Shown here: piece by piece, positions 33,649 through 44,700 of the stretch
How the letters are laid out: the number at the start of each line of letters is the position of its first letter
Position numbering within the stretch: position 1 is the first letter of the stretch
Origin: Triops longicaudatus
Taxonomy: Eukaryota > Arthropoda > Branchiopoda > Notostraca > Triopsidae
Assembly: GCA_022885665.1 (NCBI GenBank)
Contig: JAGQDJ010000051.1
Coordinates: 310,001 to 374,000 of the forward strand
Direction: 5' to 3'
Length of the DNA: 64,000 bases
Program-made: the position numbers and the translations under genes
Notes under the pieces: generated by a model
What the model saw: the letters and a program-made list of their open reading frames with translations, nothing else
Told to the model about the DNA's origin: nothing
Database searches by the model: none

Positions 33649-35301
33649 ACTTGTGTCAACGAAGATTTGCTTCATATTCTTCAAAGTGTTATTTGGTCTT
33701 GAGCGTCTTGCGATGAACGCAATGGTTTCAGGAGGGGGAGTTAACAACCAAAAATTGGCTTGCCCCTCCCACCCATTGGGGCGCTGGGGGCGGCAGGCCA
33801 GGTTCTTGTGTGTGTTTTGGCTTCTTCGTCTTCTTGAGATGAACACAATGAATTTATCACTTTTTGGTCAGACTATTCCCTTTCAGGCTTCTCAGGCGTC
33901 TTCAAATGGGCGGGGCTTCCCTTCCAGGGGCGCCCTCGCGTGGAGGAAAAGAACAACGAAGAAGATGTTTGCACTCGATTTCCGGGAGGAGGGAGGGAAC
34001 TTGTTTCACTTCCTTTCCTGGCTGAGCATTGGTTGATTTATTGATAAATTAAACAGAAATAAGTCCGTTCGCGGGATTTCGAGGGATTTTCCCTCGTTCG
34101 CAAGCAAAGTATGGTGAATATGAAGAACCTAAGGCCTTCATGCATGAAAAACTGTTCCCACATCCACAAAATACTAACGTCACACACTCCCTGACCTCGA
34201 CAGAGAAAAACACTCAAACACAGAGTTTTTTCCCCATAAAGAAAAAATGCTGGGCCCTCCGAAGTCAAGTTCTGTGATAAACAGTGCAGGTTTTGGCATG
34301 GCACCCCCTTGTTTCCCCTACTGTACACATGGCGGCGCACTGGGCTTTGCCTCGCTCGCAAGTCTGCACACGTCACATCACGGCATGGCTTTTGTTGGCA
34401 AGCTTTCATTGTTACTTCACTCACCGTTTCCACTCTGCACAGATGCTGTACACACTCGGCGCTAGACGGCAGCCCCTTACCGAGCCACGTGTCACGCCAC
34501 ACAAATCTCCACATTTTTGTCGCACCCACCACTGTTTGCAGGCTAAATGTGCAGAAAGGTGGGGGGAAGTTTTGCCCACACATGAGCTAACACTGCTCTC
34601 ACGGGTACAAGTAAAGTACAGTAAATGTAAAACCCAAAACGGTTCATTATAGCTTATCACAGCCAAAGGGCAACTTCCCTGTCGTCGAAGCTTCTCGTCG
34701 TGACGAGCGTTAGAATATCCGTAAAGCATGGGGATGGGAAGGTTTCCTTGAAGGGGGTGAGGGGTGATGAGAGGGAGCTTTTCTGGCAAAACTTGCAAGG
34801 GGTAGCAAGCTGCTGGAAACCGAAAACTGGGGGCGGGATCATATTTGAAACAGTTACTGTGGAGCTTTGAAGAAATACAAAACCAAGCCGCTTTCATTGT
34901 TGCAATGCTAGTTGTTAGGTTTGTTTGTGTGTAGAGCTTTTCAGGTTTTCGCCCCACCCAACCCTGAGTAGTCGAAGGTGTTGGGCGGGTAAACGCAGAT
35001 ATTTCAGTTGTTGTTTGAAGTTTAATGTCACAGATCGGGAGCGAGGGATTGAAAATCAAACTGAAAATAGTTTCCACTTAATTGATTAAAAAAAAACGAT
35101 TCCACTATCGCCAGCATTGATGATGCGCTTATTGAGGGTGTCTTTCAGGGAGAACACAAAACTGGAGCTTTTCCGATCGTCGCCTCAGGTCATATGTGAA
35201 GATGGCGTTCAGAGCGCCGCTGGGGGTCGTTTTTTGTCAGCTTGGTTCTAGGGATTGATGAAGATTGACTGATTAGCAGAACAGAAAGGACTCTTTAACG
35301 A

Positions 35302-35316
35302 GGGGGGGGGGGGGGG
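35302..35316 (+). repeat. Poly-G tract
   Basis: Fifteen consecutive G. Homopolymers of this length are prone to sequencing and assembly error. Confidence 0.8.
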
Positions 35317-36451
35317 TAAGGACTGAAAAAAAAACTGTCTTGGACAGCTTTCCATGATCGTATAGCCATTTACCGTTTTTTGGCCTGGGTTACTGATAGG
35401 AATAGAACAAAGGAGGCGGGGCTTGTAGCTATCCAGATACATTTCAGTCAATTTTTCGAAAATTGCTTGCATAAACAAGGCTGATTTTTTCCGTTCATTT
35501 TTGCCAATATGAAAGTTGGGTTTCCTTGGGTGTACCAAAACTATTTCCCGAAGGCAATTTTGAATTTATTCCCACAAATAACAAACGGTTGAACCGGTGG
35601 AATTTTAAATGTCTTGCCAGACGAGACGAAGGCAGCGTTAAAAGCCAAAAGTGTTTTGGGGGGAGGGTGGGATTTGGGGAGTGAAAAGTCTTTTATCCTT
35701 TTCTTTCACTTTGTAAGCAAAAGGTTTTGTCAATCACAGACCGTTTACTCAACTGGGATTTTTCTTGTCCAAACGATAAATTTTGGTTGTCCGATATTGC
35801 AAATCCATTTTTCTCTTTAAAAAATTTCAAAAATACGAGGAATTTTTACCAGTTTGAAAAGTTTTTGCCGATTTCCGTATACTGGGTTCGTTTCCTGCTT
35901 TTTCAATTGTTGCACTGATGGGACTTGAGGGGGGGAGAGAGAGAGGATAAGGTGAAGGGAGGAGGACGAGTTTTACCATTTTATGAAAAAAATCGCGTTT
36001 TTCTGAAGTTTCATTCCATTTTCTCTCGGAGAGACGACAGCGGATAATACTGGAGCGATTTTTTCCTCTCGTTTCTCATTTACGCGACTCGAAGGAAGAT
36101 GCTTGCATATGCCTTTTGTTTTGTTGCTTTTCTCACCGAAAAGGGGCACCACAGAAAAAGAAGTATCCAAAATTTCCGAAAAATATAACTTTTTTGTTTG
36201 TCGAACTTTACACCAGTCCCTCTTTTTTTCAGGTGTCCAAAACGAAGAAGTTATTTTTTAACCATAAAATTTTTCTTATCCAAAAATTTTCGCTTCCCAA
36301 AAGTGGATTTTTTTTTTGTCTTTAGAGGCACCGTGTAGCAAATATAGTTAAGGGACTGGCAGGAATACGTGTTGCACGTGGCTTTTTTTTGCTCCGAAGG
36401 AATCATTTCTTCTAGCTTCTAGTCGTAAGAAGAGAAGGAAAACAATTTTTT

Positions 36452-36457
36452 TTTATT
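36452..36457 (-). promoter_or_regulatory. Candidate proximal poly(A) signal of the zinc-finger gene
   Basis: AATAAA on the minus strand about 120 bases past the stop of the six-finger exon. It would give a short 3' UTR; longer forms are possible. Confidence 0.4.
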
Positions 36458-36573
36458 TTGCGTCTCTGAGAGGCATCCGCAAAACCGCAGCATCACTATT
36501 AAGCTTCTTGGTCTCGTTTTTTTCTTTCCTTCTTCGTTCAAAAATTTTCCCTCCTAAAAATAGTTCTTTCTTT

Positions 36574-38775
36574 TTACACTAAGTGAGTGGACAGATGCTT
36601 GGACAAGTAATCTGCCCGGGCGAACGTTTTCCCACATGCGTCGCAGCGGTAGGGCCGCTCACCGGTATGGATCCGCAGGTGACGGTTCATATCACTCTTG
36701 CCGCCAAAGGCCCGTCCACAAAACTCGCACTCGAAGGGTCGCTCGCCGGTATGCTTGCGTATGTGCAGTTTCAGGTTCTCCTTGGCGCGGAAGCCTTTGC
36801 CGCAGAACGGACACAAGTGCGGCCGCCCCGGGTCGTACTCGGGTGGTGGCACCCCGGCCGCCATAGCAGTGGCAGCAGCCGCCGCTGCCGCTGCGGTGAA
36901 CTCTCTGAACACGCCGGACATGAAAGGAGACGACATGGCTGCTGCGCCTGACAAATGCGCCGCTGGGTGGCGCTGCTGCTGCAGGGTCGCGGCCGCCAAA
37001 GAAGAAGTGTTGGCTGCCACCACACTTGGTGACTGGTGGTTCGTGCTCCCGACCGTCGACGCGGCGGAGGCAGGGGGCGTCGCAGTCGGCGCTGGGGCGT
37101 TGCTGTTGGCATTCGAGGCTTGCGCATCTTCGGCGAGGTCGTTTTCTGATCCTTCGCGATCCGATCCTTCCATGTTGTCGTCCGAAGGCACGTCCTCCGC
37201 GTTGGCGCCGTCCTTGCCACCTCTGGCGCCTTCTGAGGCGGCGTTGTTGGTTTTCGCCTGGTCGGCCGCGAACGGTTTGAGCCCGCTAGGTGGCGGCATG
37301 GCGTTTCTGGCGAAGAGGCCGGCGGCGATCATGGCTTGGTGCTGCCGCACGGTCTCCTGGAGGCTGGCGGCGAACGGTGAAGTGGTACAGGTGGCGTTGG
37401 AAGACAGGACTCCCGCAGAGGAGGAAGAGGCCGAAGAAGAGGAGGAGGTGGAACTCGCCGCCGCAGCACCGTCGGCGTTGTTGGCATGTTGAGCGTTGCC
37501 AAGCGAAACGGTGAGGGACTGTTGCTGTTGCTGGCGCGCCAAGCGGTCCATGCACGAAAGACTGTGAATCCTTAAACTCTCTTCGTTGACGAACTTCATG
37601 CGGCACACCGGGCAGACGCAAATCTGCCGCGCGGCGGCCATGGCGGAGGTGCTCGGACCCAGGAAGGATCGACTAGAGGAGACTGACACGTGGTCCGCGT
37701 TGCTATGGGCGGCGTTGGGCGATACGGCCCCCGCCGACGGCGGCGGCAGGAGATCGCTTGCAGCGCCTCCTTCGCCGGCACTGCGGCCTTCGTTGTTTTC
37801 GGAGCTGACCGAGCTGGCGCCCGAGAGCCGTCCTTCCAGTTTCACGTCCGTGTCGCCGCTGCCGCCACGGTGACCACCGTGGTGGTGGGAGGGGCCAGCT
37901 TGGGAGCGCGAGGGCCGGGAGTCTTCTTCGTCCGGCACCATGAGTAGCGGCAAATGGCCACCAGGTCGCGCCAGCATCTCCAGCACGCTGCGGTGTTCTT
38001 CGGCCATGCCCATGGCGCGGTGGTAGGCCGGGTGGAGGCGCTCGACGGCGTGGTTGAGCCGGTGTTTCTTGAAGGACTTGAGATACTTGAACTGCATGCC
38101 ACACACTTCGCAGCGAAATGGCTTCTCGCCCGGCAACCGCGCGGTGTGGTTCTGCTCTTTGTGCTTGGTGAACGCGGAAAGGTACTTGTAGCATTGACCA
38201 CACTGCTCGCACTTGTACGGCTTTTCGCGCGAGCCCAGCGAGAACCCGAGGCCGACGTGGGACTCGATCAAGCTCATGCCGGGTGAAAAGCCCAAGCCGG
38301 CCATCGCAGCGGCCGCGGCGGCGGCAGCGGCGGCGTGCATGGAACTCGTCGGGTCCGAGGAGGCTTCCCCGTCTTCCAACTCGCCCAGGGGACGGGGTGT
38401 CGAGCTTTCCGAGCGACTGCCGCCGCTACCCATCCCAAAGTTCAGGCCGCCGAATCGAATGCCCACGTCGAACTGCGGCACGCCCACCGGCAAGAAGGCC
38501 TGGAAGGCGTCACGGTGGCTTCCCAGGTGGCTGCTGTTGGACTTATCCTTGCTGGTGCCGGGTAAGGTGGGCGAGGGCGACAGGTCGCCGCCGCCGTGGG
38601 CGCTGTTGTCGGCCGAATCGTTGCCTGTCGAAAAGGTAATGTACCGCCGGTCGCCCCCGTTGCCGCCAAAGCGCATGGAGGACGAGCGGGCGTCACCGCT
38701 CATACTCGGAGTGGGGCTTAAGAACTCGCCTTCCTCGATCACGACCTCCGCCGTGGGCATCTGGTCGTCCGAAAA
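36574..38775 (-). CDS. Zinc-finger gene, terminal exon B (six finger modules)
   Basis: Codes for 733 residues and a stop. It begins FSDDQMPTAEVVIEEGEF after acceptor TTTTTCTAG|TTTTCG, phase 0. Two fingers lie at about 178-236 (CEQCGQCYKYLSAFTKHKEQ then NH, and CEVCGMQFKYLKSFKKHRLN then H). A C2HC-type module lies near 380-405 (CPVCRMKFVNEESLRIHSLS then C). Three tandem fingers at about 645-725 (CPFCGKGFRAKENLKLHIRK, CEFCGRAFGGKSDMNRHLRI, CDACGKTFARADYLSKHLST) end three residues from the stop. Between them lie Ser-, Gln- and Ala-rich disordered stretches with two poly-Ala runs. A Met at 38760 could start a stand-alone protein, but the upstream splice acceptor favours exon status. Confidence 0.88.
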   Translation of the reverse strand, partial: FSDDQMPTAEVVIEEGEFLSPTPSMSGDARSSSMRFGGNGGDRRYITFSTGNDSADNSAHGGGDLSPSPTLPGTSKDKSNSSHLGSHRDAFQAFLPVGVPQFDVGIRFGGLNFGMGSGGSRSESSTPRPLGELEDGEASSDPTSSMHAAAAAAAAAAMAGLGFSPGMSLIESHVGLGFSLGSREKPYKCEQCGQCYKYLSAFTKHKEQNHTARLPGEKPFRCEVCGMQFKYLKSFKKHRLNHAVERLHPAYHRAMGMAEEHRSVLEMLARPGGHLPLLMVPDEEDSRPSRSQAGPSHHHGGHRGGSGDTDVKLEGRLSGASSVSSENNEGRSAGEGGAASDLLPPPSAGAVSPNAAHSNADHVSVSSSRSFLGPSTSAMAAARQICVCPVCRMKFVNEESLRIHSLSCMDRLARQQQQQSLTVSLGNAQHANNADGAAAASSTSSSSSASSSSAGVLSSNATCTTSPFAASLQETVRQHQAMIAAGLFARNAMPPPSGLKPFAADQAKTNNAASEGARGGKDGANAEDVPSDDNMEGSDREGSENDLAEDAQASNANSNAPAPTATPPASAASTVGSTNHQSPSVVAANTSSLAAATLQQQRHPAAHLSGAAAMSSPFMSGVFREFTAAAAAAAATAMAAGVPPPEYDPGRPHLCPFCGKGFRAKENLKLHIRKHTGERPFECEFCGRAFGGKSDMNRHLRIHTGERPYRCDACGKTFARADYLSKHLSTHLV

Positions 38776-41700
38776 CTAGAAAAAGATACGAACAAAGGAG
38801 AAATGGATTTATTTTGCGCCTTGGACGATAAATTCGGCGACAAGCTGTTATTAAAGTACAGTCAGAACTTATTGCATACTTCAAACCACGCGCAGTAGGT
38901 TTGTCTCAAGGTTATTTTAGAGAAGGATAGGCTGTCGTGGTCGCCGGCGTTTCGCCAAGTGGTGCGTCACTGGATTGCAGCCAATCAGTGCGAAGGGCTA
39001 CCAAAGCGACTGCCATTCACCGTGAATGTTATATTCTGACTTGAAATTTGATTTTGTCACACACAACTCTACTAATCCATTGCTCTATTTCGCGCTGTTC
39101 GTTGCTCTATTTCGCAATCTTCAATCAGGTATTTCCCGTGTACTAACAATGGAATTTTATGTAGCGAAAAGCGATGCTGGTTACAAACGTTCGATACGTT
39201 AAAAAGGAGAAATATGTAGGAAAGAAATATGCGCGTGCATAAATAACCTTGGATTTGTCTACTAATTTTGGGACCTCTGTCACAGAAGCACGTATTTTCG
39301 AATGTACTGAACTTCCTGGCACTGGCCACTGTGGCGTCAAAGTCCAAAATTGTGCGTTACGAGCACCTGTATTCTAAACTGTTATTTGTGATTACTACTA
39401 CAGTAGAACTCTTAGATAACAGACCCACATGTAAAAGACTCCACGCCTCATAACCCACCGTTTTTGTAATCGCATTGTGTTAAGGAAACATCGGATGCTA
39501 CAGAATATCCGTAAACAAGACACTGGTAAAATAGCCGAGACGTAGGAGAGAATTCTTGTTGAGAGAATCATGTTGGAATTCTTGGAATCCGGTATTTACA
39601 AAAAAAAAAAGACCCATAAGTGAGAAAAGCCCGACTATAACGGACACCTGATTGAAAGCACATTCGCTTGTTACTGAACTTTGGTCAAGTAGGCTACATC
39701 ACGACTGACAGTTTCAGTTAGTCGTAAGTAAAATTAAACTCAAGACTGTTGCAAATCCTTACATCCGATTTCGACTCTATGGTGGCTTATCTTCCACATC
39801 TTGTCAGTGCTTGATTCTTCTTTTTCTTTTTAATTGGCTTGGCTCGAGCTTGGTTTATTGCCGCCCTTGTATTAGAAGCAAAACTTCTTAAGGGGACAAA
39901 GCACAGTTCAATTTGTTGTGAGAAAAATGTCCTAATGAATTTAGATAATTATTACGAATTCACTTTTCTCACTGCTTATTCACACGTTCAGACCAAGTCA
40001 GGCTATGCAGAATAAACTATGCAGAATGATTTTCCGGAACAGTTGCATTTTCCGTAGCAAGGCAAGAATGTCTTGAACAACGTCTTGAGTAACGTCCAAG
40101 AGTACTGTTTCAGAAATTCCGCAAAAAAAAAGGGAAATAAAAGATCGAATAAAGCTGCAGCTGAGACGACGCACGGCCAAGAGTATCCATCACGGCCGAG
40201 TGCAAAAGCAACGGAGACGCAGAAAGTGAAAAGAAGCCAAGTTTATCTGCATTGCGTGCCCTGGCAGTTGCACCTGCTAATCCTGGGCGCATTTGGTATT
40301 CTCCTGCCAAAGAAAGGTAGCGAATCAAAGGGAGTGGGCTACACGCGAGCAATGTGTTGCATGCCACGGCGACTGACGGAGCTTCTGTGCTGCCAGGGAT
40401 GTGTGCTACCTGCACTCCACGTTTACAAGACACACCTGTAGCCTCGTTCCCCGCTCTGCCGCTTTTCCTTTGTTTCTTAGCACATTCCGTTTTATGAATA
40501 CTGCGGCCCTTTTTGTGTATCTCTCCCCGCAGGTAAAAGTGACTGACTTAATACATTGGGTGCATGCTAAAAAGCAGCTCCAAATACCACTTAACATCTT
40601 AATATCCGTTCATGCGGCTTTTAAACGCAATTTAGATTCACTTTCAGGACAATAACCGCCGACGCACGGACAAATCAAACCCTTTACAACACGTTTTATT
40701 TTAACTGTAACATTGCGTAACCTTCAAGGCCTCAGATTTCACAACTTGGTAACTGGGCCAGTGGTGCTTGGCATCTTTGCCTTTAGCACGCATTTTCCTC
40801 AGTGATTGAGACTCACTATCGGATATAAGGTACTTGATTGTAGACCTACCCTTCTCATAAGACTTTTGAGACGTTTCAAGCCCGATTGCAAGAGAAGTAT
40901 TTCCTATTCTTTGTACATGGAGAGTAAAACCCCAATTGGCGCCCTGATCTTAAAGCCGCCCCTCTGCCTGATCTCCTGACGGAAGCTGTCATCTTTTCTG
41001 AAACTTTGTAATTATACTTCATATGACGCGAAACTCTAATGTAAGAAAAACCGCACTTTTTATTTAAGCTGTTTTAGATGCTGTGCGCAGTCAAAACTTT
41101 AGGGATGTGCGTCTTTTATCAACAGGGCGAGTTCCAAAAGTTCCTTAACTACAAGTAACTTTTTGGTTCGCCTAGATCTTTAACAGATTTGTTCCTTCTT
41201 TTTACAACGAATCGCTTGCACCCACACTTGTCTGAAAAAGCTGTTTCTGTGAATTACTAGGTAATCTCAAAGATTTAGCAGCCTTGGTCTGAATGTCGCC
41301 CCTGAATGGTGGTCTAAAAGGCGTCCTACCCTAGGCACGTAGGCAACAATGAAAGTTCTCTTAGCATGCGGTTCAAAGTCTGGAAGGTTGTTTACGCCGT
41401 CAGAGAATGGACGAAATCTAATTCAATTGAGCTGGCATGCCTAAGCTGTTGTTTTGAAGGTTGGTGAGAGTTGATATGGATTATGCACATTGAATAAATA
41501 ACCCTAGTTTTTGTAATTCCCATTTACAATTCTTTTTCTCCTTTAATCGACATAATTTGCAGGGAGTGCGCTTTTTAAGGTGCGAATTTCTTTAATCTAC
41601 GTTTCTGAACTCTCTCCGAATAAATTCACACATACGAAAACGATTAAATATATAAGCAAGTAAGTTACGGATTATGACAAAGCGATGATCAGCCCAGTAT

Positions 41701-44700
41701 TTTGATGAATATATTGAACCGTGTCTTTTTAATACGCAATAATAGCTTATGAGGGAGACAATTCAAATGTCACAATTGGGGTCTTACTCTACAGTACTTT
41801 AGACGGGCTAAGACTATTTAGAATTTATCTGGAAACAAGTAGCGAAAACCGCAATTTAGCATAACTGGTCTGGTAAACAAATCAACGTCATGCGTAGGAT
41901 AAACATAAGACATATATAAGCTCAAATGTAATTCGGGTGTCTTTTAACATGACATAACTCGCGTTTATGTCATTTTCTTACGTCATTAGCTTTTACCGAA
42001 GAGGCGCGAACTAACACAGTGCGTTTAGACGTTTAGCAGTAGTGCCCCAACATTTTCACTATGTCGTCCTGTGAATGAAGAGCGAGTAAGTTTGCGCATA
42101 TAAATGGGAAGAATTCTTAGATCATTCGCATATAAAGCAAGCACTATCGACTACATTCCCTTGATGTGAGGATAAACGTAGGTACGGGCGAAAAACGAAT
42201 GTAAGGCAAACTCAACTCTGAGACATTTGGTGCCTACACACCGTGACTGAATAGAGTTTTATTACGAAAATCGCAAGTAAGAGAAACCTGAATAGGTAAG
42301 CTACTTTCCTCGACGTTTACACACATTACGGGCTCTTTACGTACGGACGTTTGACAGTAAATCATTGCAGCTAAGTTTAAGCTTCTGAATAGGTGACATT
42401 AAAATATTACAGAAGAATGATGCAAATGGACTATTTTCTCTATTTTTGACAGCAAAATCTCTACATATTTCATTGGTCGTGTGTACCCTGCAACCCAAGC
42501 AGGAAATTTTTCCTGCTCCGAAAAAAATGGGGGAAGATTTAAGTGAAATGTCTCGAGCGTTTTTTGTTCGCCTCAACGGGCTTTCTAAATGGGAGAAAAA
42601 CGTCCACGCTAAAATAGACACGCTTAATGGCTAAAAGCAGGCTTGGACCTAACATTCTTTTTCGTTAGAAAGTCTTCAAACCGAAAAAAAAGAAACATAA
42701 CTCTGCCATGAATTAATAACTCGAAATTTTTTTAACTAAACACAATCCTTTCTTAGAAGCTTTCATCCGTCACGCCGCCTACCTTCATTAGCTCCACCTA
42801 CACAACATTTGCATCTGAAAGTCCTTTCACAGCTTTTCCTTACTTAAAAAAGAAACGAAAAGAAAAGTACATTAAAATACTACTCTCTTCTCCTCCTCTG
42901 TCTCCCTTGTAGAGCAACATCAAGGAATCCTAGGAAGCCCGCTAACGCCCTAAAACCCAGTTCTTTCATGCAATATATCCAAGCCCAACTATGGTGATCC
43001 AGTACTGTACAGCAGTTTGTCGCTGCTGGTTCCTATTACGTAAAGCCCGTCACGATACAAAATTAAAAGGAAAACGAAATCGGTAGGTTAAGCACCGCTT
43101 GGGCGTTGACACAGCCATGAGTGGTACATTTTCACGTAGGGCAAAAGGGTCCTAACAAAGGCATACAGCCTGGCTAGAAGCTCGCTGCCGTATGCGCCAG
43201 CCAGCACAAGCTATGCCTAGCCTTTGCCTTGCAACCGTCTTAGGTACCACAGCGGCGGGGTGCTCTGTACAACGCGCCACCCGCCACGAGAACAAGCCCA
43301 GACACCGAACAAAAAAGCGTCTGCTTCCACTACTGCACAGCACGGCACGGCCGTCCACGTAATGGAGGCCCGTCAAGCCTCTCAGTCCCTTCACTTTTAC
43401 AGTACGCCTCGCAACTCCTGCTTAGCGTACGCAATATGTTCCAAGACTTACGGCAGGCCGTTCGAGTCCGAATTATGAAACCAAACACGAATTAAACACA
43501 CCAACAGTGAAATTGACTGACAATGAATTTCCAATACGAATTATACCCGCATGTGGGTAGATAGAGCGTTACCCATTAAAAGTCTTGCTTTAACCAACCT
43601 CCTTCATGCTGGAAATAGGGGCAGAACGTAAGTTGTGACCCTTTTTAACCCAAACCAGTGACTTCGTAAAAAGCCTGCAAAATATAATACCCAGCAATAA
43701 CTTCGGCCTACGCTGGTGAAAACCAATAAATAAAAAATAAAAAAGAACACGCTGAAAATGTTTCGATGTATCTGAAGCATCGCGTTTCTATAGCTTTTGC
43801 CATAGCAGTACATTTGCACTGATGTTTTTATTGAAAGCCTTTTTCTTCACAGTTTATAAGCTTAAGTCTAAGTTGTACATCAGAAACTTAAAGTGGTCTT
43901 CACCTTATATTGGCGACTGCCCATTTTTGCATAATGATTTCGTTTGTATAAGCCGCCAGCACTCACATAAGATTTTTTCACGACTGCATTCTAAGAAAAC
44001 AGCACAGCTTAACATCTTTACAACGTACGATGGTATTTAGCTATTTAAAAGTTTCTAAGCTTTAGTTAAAAAAGCAGAATTATTACTTTCTTGTTGCTTT
44101 TAAAATGCGAAAATGTCTATAGACAGTGAAAATATTGCTGCGATAAGCCCGAAATGATTTGCAGTAAGTGCGGAATTCCATGGGAAATTTCTGGATCGCA
44201 AAATTAATTCAGTAAATTACCGAACCCCGACTTCAGGCAGTAGAGATTAATGACTCCTTAATATGTGCTGCTAAAATCAAGATTTCTTAAAAGAGTCTCG
44301 TAGTAAAACATTAAAAGGAATATGAATTTTTGCACTCCTGTCATGTGACCAAGATTCGAAAGTAGGACGATTGCGTACAAAAAGTTTTTTGCCTTCATTT
44401 TCCAGCAAAAGCACAATAAAATTCGAAAACTTCTTCCATTACATGGCTGAAAACTGCTCCTACGGTAAGAATATTAATTTCAATATAAACTAAGAAAAGT
44501 TGTTATTTTTTAACGCAATCGGCCGGTTTTCGAATCTTCATTTTTTTCTCAAGTGAAAAATGTCCCTTTTTTAGATTCAAGGTCAAGAAAAATTTATTGA
44601 ACAAAAACTCGATTATAGGCTAATAGCCTACGCTATCAATATAATAATAATGTAATAATAATAGCCTACGGATATCAGTACGCATACGTATTGATTTACA

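Larger units (their letters stand above)
24313..36573. other. Twelve-kilobase region without recognised genes
   Basis: Lies between the convergent pyrophosphatase and zinc-finger genes and is AT-rich with many T/A homopolymers. Part may be extended 3' UTR of the zinc-finger gene. Contents seen: a MITE-like inverted repeat (26488-26672), G-quadruplex-capable runs (25958-25991, 33622-33648), an ATA-type microsatellite near 29238-29265, CCAA repeats near 26912 and 30503, and a poly-G tract (35302-35316). Open frames up to about 218 codons have no recognisable domain. Confidence 0.65.

Noticed and set aside
33542..34036. Plus-strand open frame of 164 codons
   Set aside because: Contains the Gly/Ala run produced by the G-quadruplex repeat and no domain; likely chance.
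34421..35077. Minus-strand open frame of 218 codons
   Set aside because: No recognisable domain, no initiator context or splice support, biased toward chance codons in a GC-richer patch, and overlapped by similar-length frames on the other strand.
36698..37492. Plus-strand open frame of 264 codons
   Set aside because: Antisense shadow of the GC-rich zinc-finger exon B; the sense frame has complete C2H2 modules.
43455..43475. tRNA B-box-like GTTCGAGTCC
   Set aside because: No matching T-stem, no A-box at the right distance and no acceptor stem could be drawn.
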